The notes: generated from the letters alone by a model not told the origin. Positions 45,810 to 55,172 are shown, counted from the stretch's first letter. The stretch: 64,000 bases of DNA from Streptomyces sp. F63 (GCF_018070345.1 NZ_JAGPXX010000002.1:124001-188000), one strand, 5' to 3'. Made by a program: numbers and translations.

Positions 45810-46624
45810 CCACGTACGGACAGGTGGACGGGTGGGAAGTGCTGCGCTGCGTCGGGCGGCAGATCGGGGTGCTCCGCGGCCGGGCCGAGCTGACGCGGGC
45901 CGAACTGGGCGAGTCGATCGGCTACAGCAGCCACGCGGTCGCGGCGACCGAGCAGGGGCGCCGGCCACCGAGCCCGGTGTTTCTCGACGGGGCAGACAAG
46001 GCGCTGGAGGCCGGGGGTGTACTGACGGCCGCCGCCGAGCTGGTCGAGCACGTCCGGGCGGCGGGCTCGGCCACCTGTCCGGCGCCGTCGGTGATCGCCG
46101 CCTGGCACGCCTACGCGCCGTCGGTCGTACCCGAACTCCTGCGCACGGACGACTACGCCCGGGCGGTGCTGCGCGCCCTCCGGCCGACGGCGAGCGCGAC
46201 GGAACTCGACGCCGAGGTCAGCGCGTCCGCGGCCCGCCGCGAAGTGCTCCACCGGAACTCGGACCTGCTGGTCACCTGCGTGCTGGAAGAGGCCGTCCTG
46301 CACCGCGCGTACGGGGGCCCCGAGGCGCTGCGCGGGCAGATCGCGTACCTGGCCGAGGTGGCGCGGCTGCCGCGGGTGCAGCTCCAGGTGATGCCGCTGG
46401 ACGCGGTGGAGCACGCGGCTCCCGATGGGCCGCTCCTGCTGCTGGAGCCCGCCACGGCACGGCCCGTGGTGGCGCGGACCGGTCACCGCACGGTGACGCG
46501 CCCCGCCGAAGTCCGCGCGCTGCAGCAGCGCTACGGCACCCTGCGCGGCCAGGCCCTCAGCCCGGCGGACTCCCTGGCGCTCCTGGAGAGCCTGCAGTGC
46601 GCCAAGCCCCAAGGCGCCGAATAA
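45806..46624 (+). CDS. XRE-family regulator with Scr1/DUF5753-like domain (second copy)
   Basis: 272 residues with an N-terminal helix-turn-helix (LTRAELGESIGYSSHAVAAT) and the effector half containing YAPSVVPELLRTDDYARAVL and QLQVMPLDAVEHAAPDGP. Related to the protein at 41720-42547. Its GTG overlaps the preceding ORF. The usual partner gene is not recognisable, unless the 49-residue ORF upstream plays that part. Confidence 0.82.
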   Translation: MTTYGQVDGWEVLRCVGRQIGVLRGRAELTRAELGESIGYSSHAVAATEQGRRPPSPVFLDGADKALEAGGVLTAAAELVEHVRAAGSATCPAPSVIAAWHAYAPSVVPELLRTDDYARAVLRALRPTASATELDAEVSASAARREVLHRNSDLLVTCVLEEAVLHRAYGGPEALRGQIAYLAEVARLPRVQLQVMPLDAVEHAAPDGPLLLLEPATARPVVARTGHRTVTRPAEVRALQQRYGTLRGQALSPADSLALLESLQCAKPQGAE

Positions 46625-46690
46625 GTGGCGCAGGCGTTGCGCGTTCGCTGCCGCACCAGGTCGCTGTACCCGAAGCGCGGTGAAGCGGGA

Positions 46691-48163
46691 TCAGCGCCAG
46701 GCCTCGATGAGGTGGTCCGGGGTGAGGACGGTGACGCCGGTGGCGGTGGAGCCGCTGCGGGTCACGGCGAGGAGCGGGGTGGTCGCATCCGCACCGGGGA
46801 GCTGGGAGCGGTGGGTGTGCAGGCGGGCGAGGTCGCGCTGGTCGAAGGGCTTGTTCTCCAGCCACTTGATCGAGCCGACCGCCGTGATCCTCTTGGCGAT
46901 CGGCGAGCGATCCGCGCCGACGATGTCGATCTCGGGGTCGTTGCTGCGGGTCCAGTAGCCGCCGATGATCTGGGTGCCCGCCGGGAGGTGGTCGTCGATG
47001 AGGCGCCACAGGGCCTCGCGGACCACGGGTTCGACGGCGCGCCCACGCCACGTTGTCCAGTGCGTGCGGATGGTGTCGAGGACACGGTCGCCGCGGCCGC
47101 GTTCGACGGTGGGGATCCCGGGGCCGATGAAGGAGAGCCAGAAGCGGAGGTAGGGGTCCTCGATGCGGTAGCGGGTCTCACGGCTGGGACGGGTGGACAG
47201 GGGGAGGTCGGCCGCCACCATGCGGCGCCCCGTGAGGAGTTCGAGGGAGCGGGTGAGGGAGCCGGGGTTGAGGCCGCCGGCAGCCCGGCCGATGAGGGTG
47301 AAGGTGCGCTCGCCGTGGCCGATGGCGCCGAGAACAGTGCGGGCCTGGGCTTCGGTGGGGAACTCCGCCGCCAGGGTGCGTTCGCCGCTGACCAGGAGGG
47401 CTGAGGTGGGGTGGCGGAGGGCGGTGTCCAGGTACTCCCACAGGTCCGCGCCGCGCGGCCACTCCTCCAGGATGAGCGGCAGCCCGCCGCTGACCAGGTA
47501 GGCGTCGAAGGCGTCGGCCGGGGACAGGTCGAGCATGTCGGCGACGTCGGCGGGACTGAGCGGCGGGACCACCATCTCCGTGCCGCGCTGGTAGAAGGGG
47601 CGGCCGTAGGTGTTGAGCTTCTCCATCATGGCGAGGTCCGAGCCGACGAGGATCAGCAGCACGGGGAGCCGGGAGAGGGTGCGGTCGAAGGCCTTCTGCA
47701 GGGCGCCTTCGAAGCTGGGGTCCTCGCTGACGAGGTAGGGCATCTCGTCGAGGACGACGACGCTGGGCGAGTCGGCGGGCAGCGCGGTCGCCAGCATGCC
47801 GAAGGCCGCGTCCCAGGACTGGGGGGTGCCGAAGCCGCTGAAGCGCGCGGCGTCCGGGAGGCCGGCCGCCGCGAGCTCGGCCCCGAAGCCGGCCAGGTCC
47901 TCTTTTTTCGAGCCTCCGACTGCCGTGAAGAAGAGGTGGGGCAGCCGGGAACGCTCGAGGAATTCCTCCACCAGCCGGGACTTGCCGACGCGGCGGCGGC
48001 CGCGCACGAGCAGCGCCCGCCCGGGGCGCCCCGTACGGCTCCCGGACCGCACCTTGCCCATGAGGTCGTCGAGGTGGGCGAGCTCCGTACGCCGTCCGAT
48101 GAATCCGTCCACTGCCGACTGGTCCTTCCTCCCCGGAGATGCTTGCATGGATGATACTTTCAT
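46691..48163 (-). CDS. ATPase of the archaeal-ATPase/DUF234 type
   Basis: 490 residues. FIGRRTELAHLDDL leads into a P-loop LLVRGRRRVGKSRLVEEFLE, Walker B VVVLDEMPYL, and a winged-helix region (GLNPGSLTRSLELLTGRR). The C-terminal DUF234 part (RFWLSFIGPGIP, then EIDIVGAD) resembles a restriction-endonuclease fold, with DIVG at the usual Asp. Function of the family is unknown, possibly a solitary nuclease-ATPase or antitoxin-like unit. The start could be ATG 48163 or ATG 48148; both lie within a 49-base inverted-repeat structure, suggesting autoregulation. Confidence 0.8.
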   Translation of the reverse strand: MKVSSMQASPGRKDQSAVDGFIGRRTELAHLDDLMGKVRSGSRTGRPGRALLVRGRRRVGKSRLVEEFLERSRLPHLFFTAVGGSKKEDLAGFGAELAAAGLPDAARFSGFGTPQSWDAAFGMLATALPADSPSVVVLDEMPYLVSEDPSFEGALQKAFDRTLSRLPVLLILVGSDLAMMEKLNTYGRPFYQRGTEMVVPPLSPADVADMLDLSPADAFDAYLVSGGLPLILEEWPRGADLWEYLDTALRHPTSALLVSGERTLAAEFPTEAQARTVLGAIGHGERTFTLIGRAAGGLNPGSLTRSLELLTGRRMVAADLPLSTRPSRETRYRIEDPYLRFWLSFIGPGIPTVERGRGDRVLDTIRTHWTTWRGRAVEPVVREALWRLIDDHLPAGTQIIGGYWTRSNDPEIDIVGADRSPIAKRITAVGSIKWLENKPFDQRDLARLHTHRSQLPGADATTPLLAVTRSGSTATGVTVLTPDHLIEAWR

Positions 48164-48181
48164 TGATGCAAGCATCTCCGG
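48133..48181 (-). promoter_or_regulatory. Perfect 16-bp inverted repeat across the ATPase start
   Basis: CCGGAGATGCTTGCAT (48133-48148) is matched by ATGCAAGCATCTCCGG (48166-48181) with a 17-base spacer. One candidate start codon is in the spacer (loop), another in the arm. It could be a dimeric operator or an mRNA hairpin that hides the ribosome site. Confidence 0.7.
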
Positions 48182-48642
48182 CTGCGGCCCTGGATGCACC
48201 CGGACGGGTGACGCAGTGCGGCTGCCCGGCGTCTGACGCCGAGGACCGGCACCGGCCATGGTCCCGGCCGGCCAGGACCTCTTCGCCGCCATCGGGCGGC
48301 CGTGGCGCCACCGCAGTCTTCCGTTCTCGCTGCGGGCAGACGGATCAGGCACCGGAGAGGGACACGCGTCGGCACAGCGGCGCACCGTTCGGGCCCCGAG
48401 CCGGAGCCGCGAAGAAAGGTCCGCGCTCGCCCGGCGGGCGGGTGCCGGGCGAGCGCGGTGGGGCCGGGGAGGACCCCCCTCAGGTCCTCCCCGGGCCCGG
48501 TTCCGGCGGCCGGCCGGGGCGCGGTCCCTCTGCCCCGGACGGCCTTCTCCGGTTCGGCGCGGTCAGCGGCGCCTTCGTGGAGGCTCCGGTCGGCGGCGCC
48601 TTCGTGGAGGCTTCCGTCGGCGGCCTGCGCGGAGACTGCCGG
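48182..48642. other. Non-coding gap between ATPase and GH115 genes
   Basis: About 460 bases without a supportable gene. A 27-bp tandem duplication lies at 48566-48619. No clear terminator for the GH115 gene was recognised. Confidence 0.5.
48566..48619. repeat. 27-bp tandem duplication
   Basis: Two copies of a unit starting GCGGCGCCTTCGTGGAGGCT follow each other with two mismatches, shortly past the GH115 stop. Probably neutral. Confidence 0.85.
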
Positions 48643-51600
48643 TCAGCGGCCCTCGCGGAGGCTTTCCGGCGGGCCCAGGTAGCTGGGCTCCAGGCCGCCG
48701 GTGTCGACCACCAGCTTCTGGACGACCACGGTCGGGTCCACCATCCACAGCTTGAGGAGGTGGCGGCCCGGCCTGGCGATGGTGTGCCGGGTGACGGTGA
48801 GGTTGGTGTTGTCGGAGGTGTTGCGGGCCCACTGGCGGTTCATGCGGGTGTCGTCGGAGCCGGTGGCCGCGATGACGTCCACCGTCTGCGGCTTGTCGTC
48901 GTCGAACGAGACGGCGTAGCGCAGGCCCTCGGTCGGCAGGACGTTGTTCCGCGGCGACAGGTACGCCAGCACCTCCACCTCGCCCGCCGTGACGAGCGTC
49001 AGCTCGTACTGCAGGTGCGGGCCGCGGCCGCCGGGCTTGCGGCTGGGCGCGGTGACGGGGAACGGGGTGACGCCGGAGCCGGTGCGGCCGATGTCGGGCA
49101 GGACCTCCCAGCGGACGCCGTAGGCTCCGACGGCGCGGGTGAAGTGGGCGGCCTCCACGGAGACGTAGCCGCTCGCCTCGATGAAGCCGCGGCGGGCGCG
49201 GCGCGGCAGCCGGGGGTTCTCGACGACGGCGCGGACCTCCACGGAGGTGCCGCCGGGCCCGGTGACGGTGATGGGCACCTCGGTGGTGCCCTGGGGGGCG
49301 CGCCGCCAGTCCACGCGCACCGTCGCCCGCACCTGCTTCTCGACCCGGCCCCGGCCCTTCTCGACGCGGATCCACGGCACGGACGGCTCGATGAGGTAAC
49401 CGAAGGGCCGCGAGCCGCGGTTGAAGACCTCGATGTACTGGTCGGGGCGGGTCTGGTAGGGGCTGAAGGCCGGGAGCACCGCCGGTTGCTCCGCGTGCGG
49501 CCACCAGGCGTCGGAGCCGTCGATGCCGACGCCCATCTCGGCGCGGTCCGGCAGTTCGATGCGCTTGACGGCCGGGAAGACCTCGTCGGGCAGGGCGACG
49601 TGGTTGGGGGTCTGCGGCTGCTGCCAGCCGGCGTCGGGGCCGTAGCGCTCCGTGTCGCCGTAGCCGATCTTGGGCTGGGTCTGGAATCCCTTCCACTTCC
49701 CGCCCGCCAGGCGGTTGTTGTAGTGGTCCGACATGGCCTGGTCCTCGGCGAACCGGGCGTCGGTGGCGTCGGCCAGGTCGTTGGTGAGGGCGCGGCCCTG
49801 GGCGGCGTAGTGGATGTTGGTGAACTCGGCGAGGCGCAGGGCGTAGAGGTTGGCGGTGGCCTTCACCTGGTAGTACACGAGCTGGTAGTAGGCGTCCCGC
49901 CAGGCACGGGGGATTCTGCGGCGGATGCGCTCCGCCTCCCCGGCCAGTTCCTCCCACTCCTCGGTGACGCGCTCCAGCTCGCGGTAGTGGTTGAGGCGGA
50001 AGGGACTGGCCTGGTCGTCGTAGACGACGGCGTCGGAGTCGGTGGCCGGGTCCTTCGCCGGGTCGAGGGTGATGCGGCGGTTGAGGAGTTCGGGCTTGCG
50101 GCGGGCCTGGAGGACGCCGTAGGTGTGCAGCACCTCGGCGATGGCCTCGGCCCGGCCGGGGCCGAAGTTCTCCTCGGCGTAGGCGCGTTCCCACTCCTCC
50201 AGGCGGTGGAGCGGCCAGCGCTCCGGGTCCCAGGCGTAGTCGAGGAAGAACTGCAGCGGCAGTTCCTCGGCCTTCATGTCGCCGACGTTGACGACCCAGA
50301 GGCGGTCGACGCCGTAGGCGTGGGAGAGGTGGAGCTGCTCCCAGGTGCTGGCCAGGTTGACGGTGTCGACCCACTTGTAGTTGCGGCCGGCGCCCACGTA
50401 GTCGAAGTGGTAGTAGATGCCGTAGCCGCCGGCGCGGGCGGGCAGCGACTGGTCGGGCAGCTTGCGCAGGTTGCCCCAGTTGTCGTCGCAGAAGACGACG
50501 GTGACGTCCTCGGGCGGGCGCAGGCCCTTGTCCCAGTAGCGCTGAACCTCCTTGTAGAGGGTCTGCACCTGCGGCACTTGGGTGAGCTGCTTCTCGCCGA
50601 AGAAGTCGGTGAGGATGCCGCGCTGGGCGGCGATGATCGACTCCATCAGGTCGATGCCGTCGCCGTCGGGCAGGCTGACGTCGCCGTTGCCGCGCATGCC
50701 GAGGGTGACGACACCCTCGAAGTCCTGCTCCGTCATGCGGCGGATGCCGTCGGCCCAGTACTTCTTGATGGCCTCGCCGTTGCGGCGGAAGCTCCACTCG
50801 CCGGTGCCGCCGTAGGGGTCCTCGCCCGGCTCGGTGATGTTCCCGTTCTCGTCGCGCTTCGCGGGGGTGGCGTGGCGGTTCCACTCCTCGATGCCGCGCA
50901 TCATCGGTGCCTCGTGGGAGGTGCCCATGACGACGCCGTAGCGCTGGGCGGTGGCGTGGTTCTCCGGGTCGTCCTCGGCGAAGGCGCGGCCCCAGACGGC
51001 GGGCCAGAGGTAGTTGGCCTTCAGCCGCAGCATGACCTCGAACACCTTGGCGTAGAAGGCGCTGTTGAAGCCGTTGGGGAAGCCCTCGGCGTGGCCGGGG
51101 CCGAAGAACTCGGGCGCCCAGGTGCCGAGGGCGGGGTTCTCGTCGTTGATGAAGAAGCCGCGGTACTTGACGGCGGGGGTGCCCTGGCTGTGGCGGCCGG
51201 GCAGCGCGTACAGCTCCGCGCGGCGGCGCGGCGGTACGTCGTCCCACCAGTGCCAGGGGGAGACGCCGATCTGGCGGGAGGTCTCGTACGCGCCGTAGAT
51301 GGTGCCGCGCTGGTCGCTGCCGGCGATGACGAAGGCCCGGTCGACGCCGGGCATGGGGTGGCGCACGACCTGCTGGAGTGAGGTCTCCCACGTGCCCTCG
51401 ATGCCGCGCACATCGAGCTTGCCGGCCTCGACGAGACCGTCGATCAGCGGGCTGCGGCCGATGGTGCCGACGATGACGAGGTCGCGGTGCGGGGACTTCG
51501 CGGCCTCTGCGGCCTTCGCCGCCTCCGCCGCCTTCCCCGCCTTCGCGCCGTCGGTGACGGCGGGCTGCACGCCGGTGACGCGCTCGATGTCCGCCCGGAG

Positions 51601-51903
51601 GTCGTCCACGACGCGGACCACTCCGGGGTGGTCGTCCGGGCTGACCGCGATCGGGGCGGCCTTGCCGCGGGCGACGAGCGGGAAGGCGTCGCGCCGCGCC
51701 TCGAAGGCGATGAACCGGCCCCGGCCGGTCTTCCCCGGCGTCACCCGGCCGAAGGCGGAGCCCTGCTCGGCCGCCGCGGCGGCGGGGGCGGTGGCGGTGG
51801 CCGCCGCGGCGGTGGCGGCGGTGGCCACGGCGGCTGCCAGGAGGGTGCGGCGGCTCGGACGGCTCGTCGGTGCGGGGTCCGGGGCGGTTCCGAAGGATCT
51901 CAT
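48643..51903 (-). CDS. Tat-exported GH115 xylan alpha-1,2-glucuronidase
   Basis: 1086 residues. A twin-arginine signal (PSRRTLLAAAVAT, residues 16-28) precedes a full GH115 protein: LVIVGTIGRSPLID and the DQRGTIYGAYETSRQIGVSP region, KYRGFFINDENPALGTWAPE, NYLWPAVWGRAFAEDDP, VVFCDDNWGNLRKLP, YYHFDYVGAGRNYKW and a C-terminal beta domain that binds the barrel. The enzyme removes (4-O-methyl)glucuronic acid from xylan outside the cell. The ATG at 51903 has GGAGAT nine bases upstream. No other xylan gene is adjacent. A sugar-operator-like palindrome is upstream. Confidence 0.92.
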   Translation of the reverse strand: MRSFGTAPDPAPTSRPSRRTLLAAAVATAATAAAATATAPAAAAAEQGSAFGRVTPGKTGRGRFIAFEARRDAFPLVARGKAAPIAVSPDDHPGVVRVVDDLRADIERVTGVQPAVTDGAKAGKAAEAAKAAEAAKSPHRDLVIVGTIGRSPLIDGLVEAGKLDVRGIEGTWETSLQQVVRHPMPGVDRAFVIAGSDQRGTIYGAYETSRQIGVSPWHWWDDVPPRRRAELYALPGRHSQGTPAVKYRGFFINDENPALGTWAPEFFGPGHAEGFPNGFNSAFYAKVFEVMLRLKANYLWPAVWGRAFAEDDPENHATAQRYGVVMGTSHEAPMMRGIEEWNRHATPAKRDENGNITEPGEDPYGGTGEWSFRRNGEAIKKYWADGIRRMTEQDFEGVVTLGMRGNGDVSLPDGDGIDLMESIIAAQRGILTDFFGEKQLTQVPQVQTLYKEVQRYWDKGLRPPEDVTVVFCDDNWGNLRKLPDQSLPARAGGYGIYYHFDYVGAGRNYKWVDTVNLASTWEQLHLSHAYGVDRLWVVNVGDMKAEELPLQFFLDYAWDPERWPLHRLEEWERAYAEENFGPGRAEAIAEVLHTYGVLQARRKPELLNRRITLDPAKDPATDSDAVVYDDQASPFRLNHYRELERVTEEWEELAGEAERIRRRIPRAWRDAYYQLVYYQVKATANLYALRLAEFTNIHYAAQGRALTNDLADATDARFAEDQAMSDHYNNRLAGGKWKGFQTQPKIGYGDTERYGPDAGWQQPQTPNHVALPDEVFPAVKRIELPDRAEMGVGIDGSDAWWPHAEQPAVLPAFSPYQTRPDQYIEVFNRGSRPFGYLIEPSVPWIRVEKGRGRVEKQVRATVRVDWRRAPQGTTEVPITVTGPGGTSVEVRAVVENPRLPRRARRGFIEASGYVSVEAAHFTRAVGAYGVRWEVLPDIGRTGSGVTPFPVTAPSRKPGGRGPHLQYELTLVTAGEVEVLAYLSPRNNVLPTEGLRYAVSFDDDKPQTVDVIAATGSDDTRMNRQWARNTSDNTNLTVTRHTIARPGRHLLKLWMVDPTVVVQKLVVDTGGLEPSYLGPPESLREGR

Positions 51904-51946
51904 GAGCGCGATCTCCGCAACGGTGGTGGAGGGAGTGGTGCCGCGA

Positions 51947-51975
51947 AAGTTATCGGAGATATTCCGGAACAACAA
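51947..51975 (-). promoter_or_regulatory. Possible GH115 promoter
   Basis: On the minus strand, TTGTTG (51970-51975) and TAACTT (51947-51952) are separated by 17 bases, in an AT-richer patch. This would place the transcript start about 40 bases before the ATG. Confidence 0.4.
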
Positions 51976-52072
51976 TGGATCGGGCAGCCTGCTCATGACG
52001 CGCGCTCAGAACCGCAGGCCATACAGGCCTGTTGTGGAACGGGTTGACGGCCCGGCCGTTACCGGATGTCGA

Positions 52073-52086
52073 CCGAAAGCTTTCGG
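52073..52086. promoter_or_regulatory. Palindrome CCGAAAGCTTTCGG, possible LacI-type sugar operator
   Basis: A perfect 14-bp palindrome about 100 bases upstream of the possible GH115 promoter. GAAA-centre-TTTC palindromes flanked by CG are typical binding sites of LacI-family repressors and occur before xylanase genes in Streptomyces. It is also just past the end of the LAL gene. Adjacent to it are three tandem GTGCCCGGGCC copies. Confidence 0.5.
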
Positions 52087-52146
52087 GGCCCGCGGTCGTA
52101 CCCCAGCCGTGCCCGGGCCGTGCCCGGGCCGTGCCCCGGCCGCGCG

Positions 52147-55038
52147 TCAGGCCGGGGCGTCGGTGACCGGAGCGAGCGCCGCCGGCAGTTCCGAGCGGCG
52201 GCGAATTCCCAACTTGCGGTAGGCGCTGGTCAGATGGGTCTCCACGGTGCGCCGTGCCAGGTGCAGCAGCTCGCAGATCTCCGCGTTGGTCCGCCCCTCG
52301 GCGGCGAGCCCGGCGATCCGGCGCTCGCTCTCCGTCAGCGCGGCCGGTCCGCTGTGGACCCGCACCACCCGCGCCCCGCTGTTCACCAGCGACCGCTCGG
52401 CCGCCGCCACCATCCGCCGGGCGCCCAGCTCCTCCGCCAGGCCCGCCGCCTCGCGCAGCACCGTACGGGCCCGGCCGCGCTCCCCGGCGGCGGTCAGCCG
52501 GTCCCCCAGCGCGATGAGGGCGAGCACCAGTTCGCGTTCCCCGCCCTCGGGGGCGGTGCGCAGCACGGCCACGGCCCGCCGGCTCAGCTCGGTGCCGCGG
52601 CGGCCGCCGGTCACGGTGCCCAGCACCCGCAGGGCCCGCCCCACGGTCCGGGGGGTGCCCCAGACGAGCGCCAGCCGGTACTCCTCCTCGGCGAGTTCCA
52701 GCGCCTCCGCCGTCCGGCCCAGCCGCCGCAGGCACTCGGCCGCGCCGGACCGCCAGGGGGTGACGACCGGGCTCAGCACGTCGCGGTCCGTCTGCCGCCG
52801 GCCGCACTCCCGGAAGTCCGCGAGCGCGGCGGAGTGGTCGCCGTCCGCGGCCCGCAGCACGCCCCGGGCGTAGAGGAAGCGGTTCCACTCCCAGGAGTCG
52901 CGCGGGCCGTCCGCGGCGATGCGGTCGGCCAGCCGCCGCGCGTCGTCGCGGCGTCCCGTCTCCAGCAGGGCCTGGACGGCCTGGGACAGCACATTGACGG
53001 AACCGTGCGGCACGGAGCCGTCCGCCGGGGCGCCGGGCCGCGGGTTCTCCAGGGCCGCCCGGACGGCGGGCTCGGCCAGCAGTTCGCCGTAGCGGCCGCG
53101 GGCCGCGGCGGCGTCGGCGCGGGTGTCCGCCAGGGCGTGCAGGGCCGGGCTGAGCGCCACCGGCCGGTACGCGGAGAGCCGTTCCTCCGTGATCCGGTCG
53201 ACCTCGTCGTAGCGGTCGGCCCACTGGAGGACGGCGGCGACGGTGGCCAGGACGTACGGGGCCAGCGCGGGGTCGGCCGGGGTCTTCGACAGCGCGCAGA
53301 GACGCCCCACCGCCTCCTTGGCGGAGATCAGCCCGGCGGTCGCCTCGTAGCGGACCAGCAGGGCCTGTTCGGCCTGGTCGAGGCGGTCGGGCGAGTGGGC
53401 GGCGACATGGCGCAGCCCGGCCATCACCCGCAGCCAGCTCGCCCGGTCGTACGCGGCGAGCAGTGCGGCGGCGGCCTGCGCGGCCCGGGCCTGGGCCGAG
53501 CGGTCCGGCAGTTCCTCGCAGAGGGTCCGCAGGATCTCCAGGGCCGCGTGGACGTCCCCGCCGCGCGCCAGGGCGGTGCCGAGGGCGACGGTGGTGCGGA
53601 GCCGGCCGGAGCCGGCCGGCTGCCGCAGCGGCACGGCCTCCGTGAGGTGCCGTACGCCGACCCGGCGCCCGGCGTCGGCCTCCAGGCAGCCGAGTTCGGT
53701 CAGGACCTGGCCGCGGCGTTCGCGCGACAGGGGCTCGTCCAGGGCGCGGCGCAGGAAGTCGCCGGCGGGCCGCGTCCGGCCCTCGCGCACGGCGGCGGCC
53801 GCCGCCTCCAGCAGCGCGTGCACCGCCCAGTCCGCGCCGACGGCGGGGACGTCCAGCAGCCGGCGGGCCACCGCGTCGGCGGACTCGCCACGCTGGTACA
53901 GGAGTTCGGCCGCCCTGCGGTGCACCTCCTGCCGGCGCCGGTGCGGCCAGCCGTCGAGGAGCACGTCGCGCAGCAGCGGGTGCGCGACACGGGGCGGGGC
54001 GCCGGGGGCGGCCCGGACGAGGAGTCCGGCGGTCGCCATGGCGTCGATCCAGCGCCCGGTCCGGCCCGGGTCGGTCCCGGCGACGTCCGCCAGCAGCCCG
54101 GTGTCGCCGGTGGTGTCCAGCTCGGCGAGGGTGCGGGCGAGTTCGGCCGTGGCGGGCCCGGCGCTCTCCAGGGCCCAGGCGAGCATGGTGGGGTAGCTGC
54201 CGGAGTGCAGCCGCGCCCCCGTGTCCGGGAAGGGACCGGTGCCGCCGGTGACCGCCGCCAGCCGCGCCAGGTCGTCCAGCAGGGCGTGGAGGAGCAGCGG
54301 GACACCCGCGGTCGCGCGCAGGCAGCCGTCGATCCAGCCGGGCGGCAGGCCCGCGCCCAGCCGTTCGCGGACGAGTCCCGCCGCGGCGCGGAAGCTCAGC
54401 GGGCCGAGCGTGTGCACGCTGAACAGGGTGGACGGCAGGGTGCGCAGCAGGCACGGCCGCGGGGGGTCCAGGTCGTACTGGGAGCGCTCGGTGAGGACCA
54501 GCAGGACGGGTAAGCGGTCGAGGAGGCGGGCGGCCCGGACGAACCAGCCGCGGGAGGACGGGTCGGCCAGGTGCACGTCGTCCACCGCGAGCAGCAGCGG
54601 CCCGTCGGCCGCGTACGAACGCAGCAGCCGCCAGAGCGCGGCGGCCTGGCCGGTTCCGTGCAGGGAGTGGTCCTCCCCGGTTCCCGGCTCCTCCCCGGTT
54701 CCCGGCTCCCCGCCGGGGCGCCGTCCGGGTTCCCGGGCGGGGGGCCGCAGTTCCGCGTCCAGGAGCCCGGCCACGGCGGCGAGGTCCGTGCGCGACTCCT
54801 CCCGGGAGCAGCGGACCCGCAGCACGCGCGTGCCGCGCCGCGCCTCCCGGGACGCGACCGCCTCCAGCAGCGCGCTGCGGCCGGTGCCGGTGGCGCCGCA
54901 CACCATGACGAGACGGCCGGTGCCGGCCCGGGCTCGGACGGCGTCGGCGCACACCCGCTCCAGCACGTCACGGCGTTCGCGCAGGGCGGTGAGATCGCAT
55001 TCCTCGGCGGTCGCGCTCGTCATCGTGCTCCCGTTCAT
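52147..55038 (-). CDS. LAL-type LuxR regulator with a TTA codon
   Basis: 963 residues: N-terminal STAND-type ATPase with GATGTGRSALLEA (Arg54 where Lys is usual) and Walker B LLLAVDDVHLAD, a long TPR-like helical middle, and a C-terminal LuxR helix-turn-helix (AEGRTNAEICELLHLARRTV). It most likely controls the contractile-injection genes that start divergently next to it. Codon 176 (minus strand of 54511-54513) is TTA, read only by the bldA tRNA, which ties it to development. Start ATG 55038 has GGAGAGG. Size and position match the large LuxR regulator beside the Streptomyces injection-system cluster. Confidence 0.88.
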   Translation of the reverse strand: MNGSTMTSATAEECDLTALRERRDVLERVCADAVRARAGTGRLVMVCGATGTGRSALLEAVASREARRGTRVLRVRCSREESRTDLAAVAGLLDAELRPPAREPGRRPGGEPGTGEEPGTGEDHSLHGTGQAAALWRLLRSYAADGPLLLAVDDVHLADPSSRGWFVRAARLLDRLPVLLVLTERSQYDLDPPRPCLLRTLPSTLFSVHTLGPLSFRAAAGLVRERLGAGLPPGWIDGCLRATAGVPLLLHALLDDLARLAAVTGGTGPFPDTGARLHSGSYPTMLAWALESAGPATAELARTLAELDTTGDTGLLADVAGTDPGRTGRWIDAMATAGLLVRAAPGAPPRVAHPLLRDVLLDGWPHRRRQEVHRRAAELLYQRGESADAVARRLLDVPAVGADWAVHALLEAAAAAVREGRTRPAGDFLRRALDEPLSRERRGQVLTELGCLEADAGRRVGVRHLTEAVPLRQPAGSGRLRTTVALGTALARGGDVHAALEILRTLCEELPDRSAQARAAQAAAALLAAYDRASWLRVMAGLRHVAAHSPDRLDQAEQALLVRYEATAGLISAKEAVGRLCALSKTPADPALAPYVLATVAAVLQWADRYDEVDRITEERLSAYRPVALSPALHALADTRADAAAARGRYGELLAEPAVRAALENPRPGAPADGSVPHGSVNVLSQAVQALLETGRRDDARRLADRIAADGPRDSWEWNRFLYARGVLRAADGDHSAALADFRECGRRQTDRDVLSPVVTPWRSGAAECLRRLGRTAEALELAEEEYRLALVWGTPRTVGRALRVLGTVTGGRRGTELSRRAVAVLRTAPEGGERELVLALIALGDRLTAAGERGRARTVLREAAGLAEELGARRMVAAAERSLVNSGARVVRVHSGPAALTESERRIAGLAAEGRTNAEICELLHLARRTVETHLTSAYRKLGIRRRSELPAALAPVTDAPA

Positions 55039-55172
55039 GGGGACCTCTCCGGTGTCTGCGTCGCATCCCGGCGGAGCGGGGCTCCGCGGTGGGGCCGGCC
55101 GGCGGAACGGCACTCTCCGCGCCGCCCGAAGAGATGCGGGGAGCGCTCCCATGGTTGAGTCCGTGGTCTTCT

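Noticed and set aside
47178..48311. Minus-strand frame overlapping the DUF234-type ATPase
   Set aside because: Arg/Pro-rich shadow of the ATPase in another frame with no motif of its own.
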